A stretch of 38,872 nucleotides of DNA from Weissella fangxianensis (GTDB lineage Bacteria > Bacillota > Bacilli > Lactobacillales > Lactobacillaceae). Location of the stretch: assembly GCF_024718545.1 (NCBI RefSeq), contig NZ_JAMXDB010000013.1, forward strand, positions 1-38,872, written 5' to 3'. Positions within the stretch are counted from its first letter, which is position 1. Every line of letters begins with the position of its first letter. The notes under the pieces are model-generated. The model searched no databases, had not been told where the DNA came from, and saw only the letters and a program-made list of their open reading frames with translations. Positions 35,290 through 38,872 of this stretch are shown here, piece by piece. Position numbers and translations under genes: made by a program.

Positions 35290-36698
35290 TTATTTTTCTT
35301 CTTGTGTTACAAGTCCATGCCGCTTATCTAAATCAGCTTTAACAACAGGTTCATTTTTCTCATACTTGATATAAAGTAACATAATGGCGGCTACAATGAT
35401 GTAAATAATAACCGGCAACCAAACGAAACAGAATCTAATGGATGCAAGAGAAGCGGTTGACTGTGTTTTATTTGCAACAAAGCCAGCGGCCGCCATAATC
35501 TTTGATGGAATAAAGCTTCCGAACCCGGAACCTAATTGAATACAAAATGCTGACCCAACAGCCGTTAAGAACCCAGAAGCCCGAATACCAGTTTTCCACT
35601 CACCAAAATCAACTGTATCAGCTAACATAGCAAATGGCATCGCACAGGCGATTGCAGCTCCTAAAGTACCAATAGTCCAAGCTGTGATAACTAGCGCAAA
35701 ATTATCACCCGCAAAAAAACCATAATCTGACCAAAAGCTCCAATAGCTAAACCAATTAACATTGTAATTGTTTTATTAGTAACTCTGACAATTAATGGAA
35801 TACAAATTGTAGCAAATAATCCCAAAATTCCAACGCCATTGAATATTGAAGTTAATTGTTCGTTTCCTAAATTGTATTTTGCATAATAAACAGCAATTCC
35901 ATTTCGATCAGACTGAGCAATCCAATAAATAACAAACGAAATAACTAAAATAAACCAAGGTTTATTACCTACAGTTGCCTTTAAGCTATCCTTAAAAGGT
36001 ATTGGCTTTGTAATAGCAACTGTTCGTTCTTTTAAGTGAGTAAAAGCATAAAACAACATTGCGATACCAATAATTCCAAATAACGCTGTAAGCCACATAA
36101 ATCCAACTTTGTCATTCCCTTTACCAAAGAATGCTATCAATGGTAATGCAAAACTACTAGTGATAAACGCTCCAATAGATCCTCCTGCCATTCTCCACGT
36201 ATTTGCACTAATTCTTTCAGCAGGATCTGAAGTAAGACTTGGTAAAATGGCCGTTATTGGTGTTTGAACACCTGTATAAATGACTCCAGCAGCCAAAATA
36301 TAAGTCACTCCCGCATAAATTAATTTAGCTGTACCGTGAAGATTTGGTGCAGTAAATGCTAAAAAAGTTGCTATCGCAAATGGTATCGCTAACCAAAGAA
36401 AGAAAGGACGACTTTGACCCCATTTTGTATGTGTGTGATCAACAATTGATCCCCAAATAGGGGCACTGATGGCATCAACAACTCTAGCAATTAATAGAAT
36501 CATACCAGCACCAGCAACTGATATTTCAAATACATCTGTATAAAAGTAAAGAATATAACTGGTAATTGTAACGTATAGTAGATTACCAGCCATATCAGTG
36601 AACGAATAACCAATTTTTTCTGAAATCGGCAGTTTAACATTAGCATGCTCTGGCGTTAACGCCTTTGTCGATTTTGTATGACTATCTATACTTTCCAT
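35290..36698 (-). pseudogene. GPH-family sugar:cation symporter (second copy), frameshifted
   Basis: Paralogue of 22619-24034. Helices 1-9 are read from 36698 (MESIDSHTKSTKALTPEHAN...) down to a stop at 35691; the rest (TAWTIGTLGAAIACAMPFAMLADTVDFGEW region onward) is in another frame. The two join perfectly if one T is added to the T7 run (A7 at 35713-35719 on the plus strand), giving 469 aa, close to the 471 of copy 1. It may be a true mutation, a slippery or phase-variable tract, or a sequencing indel. SD AAAGGAG. Confidence 0.9.
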
Positions 36699-36760
36699 TA
36701 TTCAATTCTCCTTTAGAGTTCAAAATACAAAGTAAAAATTCAAACAACTTTAGTGCACAT

Positions 36761-36774
36761 TGAAATTGTTTACA
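36761..36774. promoter_or_regulatory. cre-like site, cassette 2
   Basis: TGAAATTGTTTACA, one mismatch to TGNAANCGNTNNCA, just downstream of the candidate -10 of the second GPH gene. Confidence 0.5.
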
Positions 36775-36803
36775 TGTATATATTAAGCGCTTACATTTGT
36801 GAA
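36775..36803 (-). promoter_or_regulatory. Candidate promoter of the second GPH-GH127 operon
   Basis: TTCACA (36798-36803), 17 bp, TATACA (36775-36780), minus strand. The layout (operator, about 24 bp, -35, cre) repeats that of cassette 1. Confidence 0.45.
36782..36795. promoter_or_regulatory. cre-like site in the spacer of the second GPH promoter
   Basis: ATTAAGCGCTTACA; the right arm AAGCGCTTACA is a perfect cre arm, but the first two bases do not match. Confidence 0.5.
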
Positions 36804-36827
36804 AAAAAGTACTATAATATTATTAAT

Positions 36828-36843
36828 GGTATCTATTTACGAC
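36828..36843 (+). promoter_or_regulatory. AraC-regulator operator candidate, cassette 2 copy a
   Basis: GGTATCTATTTACGAC, about 24 bp upstream of the candidate -35 of the GPH gene; same orientation and position as copy a of cassette 1. Confidence 0.6.
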
Positions 36844-36879
36844 TCATTAATATCCTTTATGTTCAATAACCAAACATAA

Positions 36880-36895
36880 GGTATCTATTTACGAC
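36880..36895 (+). promoter_or_regulatory. AraC-regulator operator candidate, cassette 2 copy b
   Basis: GGTATCTATTTACGAC, identical to copy a and 52 bp from it, ending 28 bp before the AraC-gene start codon. Confidence 0.6.
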
Positions 36896-36923
36896 ATTAA
36901 ACATACACAATAAGGAGTAAATT

Positions 36924-37877
36924 ATGAAGTTTTTTTCGTTCACACTTGAAAAGCCAGTTTTATATTATATGGGCGGGGAATTCCAAGTAACAGAACCCTG
37001 GCAACATCGTTCTTTGTATCATAAAGGAGATTATGAAATAATTTTTTGTATAAAGGGGCCAATGTATATGCAAGTTGGCAATCACAAATATAATATAGAA
37101 TCTAATCAAGTTTTGATTGTTCCGCCATTTACTACATACTGTGGATATAAAACAAGCCCTAATGGGGCAGATTTCTACTGGTTGCATTTCTTTCCCCAAG
37201 AGAAAGTTTCCATTATAGAGGCACATGAAGACGATATAATCAATAAATTAAAAACAAACGAATCACGTAATAATAGTGTGACGCTACCAATTATTTTTAA
37301 TTTACCCGATTACGAGGATATTATTGTTACCATTCATAAAATCCTATCTACAAAGAAAAAAATCACATTTATGGAAAAACGTGATTTTTTAACTTCAGCT
37401 CTTCTAGTTGAATTGTTCGATGCTTATGTCACACAAAATACCTCAGATAATAAGGATGACAAGATTAAATATATAAAAGAGTGGATTCGTGCCAATATGT
37501 CTAACGAACTAAATGTTGAAAATGTTGCTAAAAATATAAATTTAAATAGAGATTACCTAACAAGAATTTTTAAGGAGAATACAGGAATGACCGTATTTCA
37601 ATACATTAACAAGCAACGAATTGACGTGGCATCCACTCTTTTAGTTAGGACTGAAATGTCAATCAAAGAGATAGCTTATAACTCTTATTTTACTAACTCT
37701 AAAATGTTAATGCGTCGTTTTAAAAAAGAAACCGGTTTATCACCTAATGAGTACCGTAGATTGTATAGCAATATCCACTTAAATAACAATCATATTGACC
37801 CGTTCATCCCAATACCATCACGAATTGCTGATTCAATTACTGAAACTGTCGATGCCAAATTTAAATTTTTATATTAG
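36924..37877 (+). CDS. AraC-family transcriptional regulator (second copy)
   Basis: A 317-aa paralogue of 24288-25265. Cupin-like N-terminal part (GPMYMQVGNHKYNIESNQVLIVPP) and C-terminal double HTH (LNVENVAKNINLNRDYLTRIF; MSIKEIAYNSYFTNSKMLMRRF). Divergent from the second GPH-GH127 operon. SD AAGGAG. Coding is more AT-rich than copy 1, with more AGA and ATA codons, suggesting a different origin rather than recent duplication. It lacks the downstream membrane gene of copy 1; IS debris begins about 40 bp after its stop. Confidence 0.92.
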   Translation: MKFFSFTLEKPVLYYMGGEFQVTEPWQHRSLYHKGDYEIIFCIKGPMYMQVGNHKYNIESNQVLIVPPFTTYCGYKTSPNGADFYWLHFFPQEKVSIIEAHEDDIINKLKTNESRNNSVTLPIIFNLPDYEDIIVTIHKILSTKKKITFMEKRDFLTSALLVELFDAYVTQNTSDNKDDKIKYIKEWIRANMSNELNVENVAKNINLNRDYLTRIFKENTGMTVFQYINKQRIDVASTLLVRTEMSIKEIAYNSYFTNSKMLMRRFKKETGLSPNEYRRLYSNIHLNNNHIDPFIPIPSRIADSITETVDAKFKFLY

Positions 37878-37912
37878 TTCTAGAAATACTAGATTGTATT
37901 TACACATGTCCT

Positions 37913-38092
37913 TTATTCTTGCAATTTTGTTTGTTTTCTATGCAAAGCGACTGATATTAATGTTTGTAAAGAGCCTTCATAAAATGTCATAATTACGCAA
38001 CCTTTAATGTTAAATTTTTTCTGTATTTCAGAAGTTGGAACACCCTTTAGATACATTGTGACAGCTTCAAGCTGTACTTCTTTTGAAAACAT
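37913..38092 (-). pseudogene. IS3-like OrfA remnant
   Basis: 59 codons starting MFSKEVQLEAVTMYLKGVPT, almost the same as the OrfA start at 38800. After about residue 31 (NIKGC) the sequence no longer looks like a transposase and ends early at a TAA, so the element is truncated by deletion. Its upstream end carries the same TGAACTGAACCCC motif and hairpin as the other copy. Confidence 0.75.
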
Positions 38093-38096
38093 AGTA

Positions 38097-38146
38097 AAAC
38101 CCCGTAAGTTTTGGAAATTACTACAACTTACGGGGTTCAGTTCATA
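38097..38146 (-). repeat. IS end with hairpin before the OrfA start
   Basis: AACCCCGTAAGTT and AACTTACGGGGTT pair around a 16-nt loop, next to TGAACTGAACCCC (about 38133-38145). In an outside transcript this would fold just before the OrfA ATG and limit read-through expression, a known IS strategy. Confidence 0.65.
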
Positions 38147-38153
38147 TGCCTTT

Positions 38154-38372
38154 TTATTTTTGTTCTTTAACCAAGGGGAAAATCATTGACTCAATGTGCA
38201 TCGTCATTAATTTTTTTGCTTCCTCACCACTATGAGTAGAAATAGCTGCAGCAATTAGTTGGTGGTACAATGCAGCTTTTGTTCGCATTAGGGGTAAAGT
38301 ATTTGTCATCCTACGAGTTGATATTTGATAAAATGCTAGCCTACGTTCATACCATCTCTTTATCAAATTCAT
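38154..38372 (-). pseudogene. C-terminal fragment of a GntR-family (FCD domain) regulator
   Basis: 72 codons ending ...LYHQLIAAAISTHSGEEAKKLMTMHIESMIFPLVKEQK, which matches the last helices of FCD effector domains (the H..LI.AI...D/GEEA...M..H pattern). The DNA-binding N-terminal domain and most of the sensor domain are absent, and a stop lies just upstream, so it cannot work. It abuts the IS remnant end. Confidence 0.6.
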
Positions 38373-38389
38373 CGTTATCTAATTCGTTG

Positions 38390-38620
38390 TTAAGATCCTT
38401 TTGGCTCGTTCTTATTAGTAACTACTTCCCCACCATTTTTATACGATTTATTTCCAGAGGCAGTTTTTTCATTAAGTGAATTTAAAAGTCCACTCAATGT
38501 GCCACTTGTCCAGCCTCTTTTCTCTACAAATTCTTTGTAAAGATCATCATAATTCACATGTCCTCCAACTTTTTCTGCTTTTGTTATAAAATTCTTTAAT
38601 TCTTCAATCTTAGTATCCAT
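38390..38620 (-). CDS. Hypothetical 76-aa protein
   Basis: Starts MDTKIEELKNFITKAEKVGG with AGGATG upstream. Charged and soluble; the first 50 residues (helix, GGHVNYDDLYKEF, TSGTLSGLLNSL) resemble a small winged-helix-like fold, followed by a disordered Lys/Asn/Gly tail. Unknown function. It lies among IS debris and may itself be a remnant. Confidence 0.45.
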   Translation of the reverse strand: MDTKIEELKNFITKAEKVGGHVNYDDLYKEFVEKRGWTSGTLSGLLNSLNEKTASGNKSYKNGGEVVTNKNEPKGS

Positions 38621-38669
38621 ATCATTACATCCTAACTTGTTAATACCTTATTAATAAATTTTACTATAA

Positions 38670-38747
38670 TTAAATTCCGTTCATTGCCATCTTTTCAGCC
38701 TGGGTAACAACTGTCTCGATCGCTTCTGCAGCAAAATCAGGTGGGTC
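38670..38747 (-). pseudogene. 3' end of an unidentified gene cut by an IS
   Basis: About 25 codons ending ...FAAEAIETVVTQAEKMAMNGI and TAA (38670-38672). The frame runs straight into the IS end motif at about 38748, so the rest of the gene was displaced or lost on insertion. Too short to identify. Confidence 0.5.
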
Positions 38748-38872
38748 TGAACTGAACCCCGTAAGTTGGAGTAATTTCCAAAACTTACGGGGTTTTACTA
38801 TGTTTTCAAAAGAAGTACAAATTGAAGCTGTCACAATGTATCTACAAGGTATTCCGCCTTATAAAATACGGA
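38748..38872 (+). mobile_element. 5' end of an IS3-like element, running off the window
   Basis: It begins with TGAACTGAACCCC, then a hairpin CCCCGTAAGTT/AACTTACGGGG (38757-38792), then the OrfA start. Only the first 125 bp are inside the window. Confidence 0.75.
38800..38872 (+). CDS. Transposase OrfA, N-terminal part (partial)
   Basis: Reads MFSKEVQIEAVTMYLQGIPP and continues past the window edge. The S-KE-xx-EAV-x-YL pattern is typical of the helix-turn-helix OrfA of IS3-family elements (IS150-like). Same start as the remnant at 38092. Confidence 0.7.
   Translation, partial: MFSKEVQIEAVTMYLQGIPPYKIR

Noticed and set aside
1-38872. CRISPR array, prophage or rRNA operon
   Set aside because: No regularly spaced direct repeats, no phage structural or integrase genes and no rRNA sequence were seen.

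Overview
This window looks like a low-GC Gram-positive chromosome from a heterofermentative lactic acid bacterium; Weissella or a relative in the Lactobacillaceae is my best guess. The evidence is the rodA/DUF2969/mreB order, strong SD sequences, a BmpA-NupABC nucleoside importer, a T-box leader, CcpA cre sites, an oleate hydratase and a SemiSWEET. Genus assignment is inference only.

Left part (1-9818): a minus-strand tRNA-Glu sits next to what looks like an insertion-sequence end, followed by proC, the cell-shape cluster rodA-DUF2969-mreB (minus), divergent murF (plus), a Cof-type HAD phosphatase and the nucleoside ABC transporter genes nupC-nupB-nupA. From 10037 to 12533 there are two tandem paralogous substrate-binding proteins (BmpA type), both lacking a lipobox cysteine. 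From 12928 to 17696: an AI-2E family permease, an ASCH-domain protein, oleate hydratase and a divergent zinc alcohol dehydrogenase. The ohyA/adh gap carries a 47-bp inverted repeat, a Rex-like site and a second inverted repeat.

From 17697 to 20419 the chromosome is decaying: a 123-nt nested hairpin element, a MetE-like methyltransferase gene broken by two in-frame TAA codons but still behind an intact promoter and methionine-type T-box, and a corA gene broken by one TAA.

From 20629 to 25465 lies a carbohydrate cassette: GH127 beta-L-arabinofuranosidase, GPH-family symporter, divergent AraC regulator, and a 66-aa membrane protein overlapping the regulator's stop. A paralogous cassette (GH127, GPH symporter with a frameshift in an A7 run, AraC) occurs at 33288-37877 in the same order and orientation. 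The two regulator/transporter gaps share a 16-bp motif, present twice in each, that is probably the AraC-regulator operator; cre sites overlap the transporter promoters. Together this describes an L-arabinofuranoside uptake and hydrolysis regulon under specific activation and CcpA repression.

Between the cassettes are argG-argH, a SemiSWEET, a GntP gluconate permease, and a remnant region (30456-33194) with the LPXTG-anchored end of a DUF1542 surface protein, three small unknown genes with overlapping or frameshifted frames, and a decayed unknown gene. The right edge (37878-38872) is IS debris: an OrfA remnant, a GntR/FCD fragment, a small unknown gene, the 3' end of an interrupted gene, and the start of an IS3-like element running off the window.
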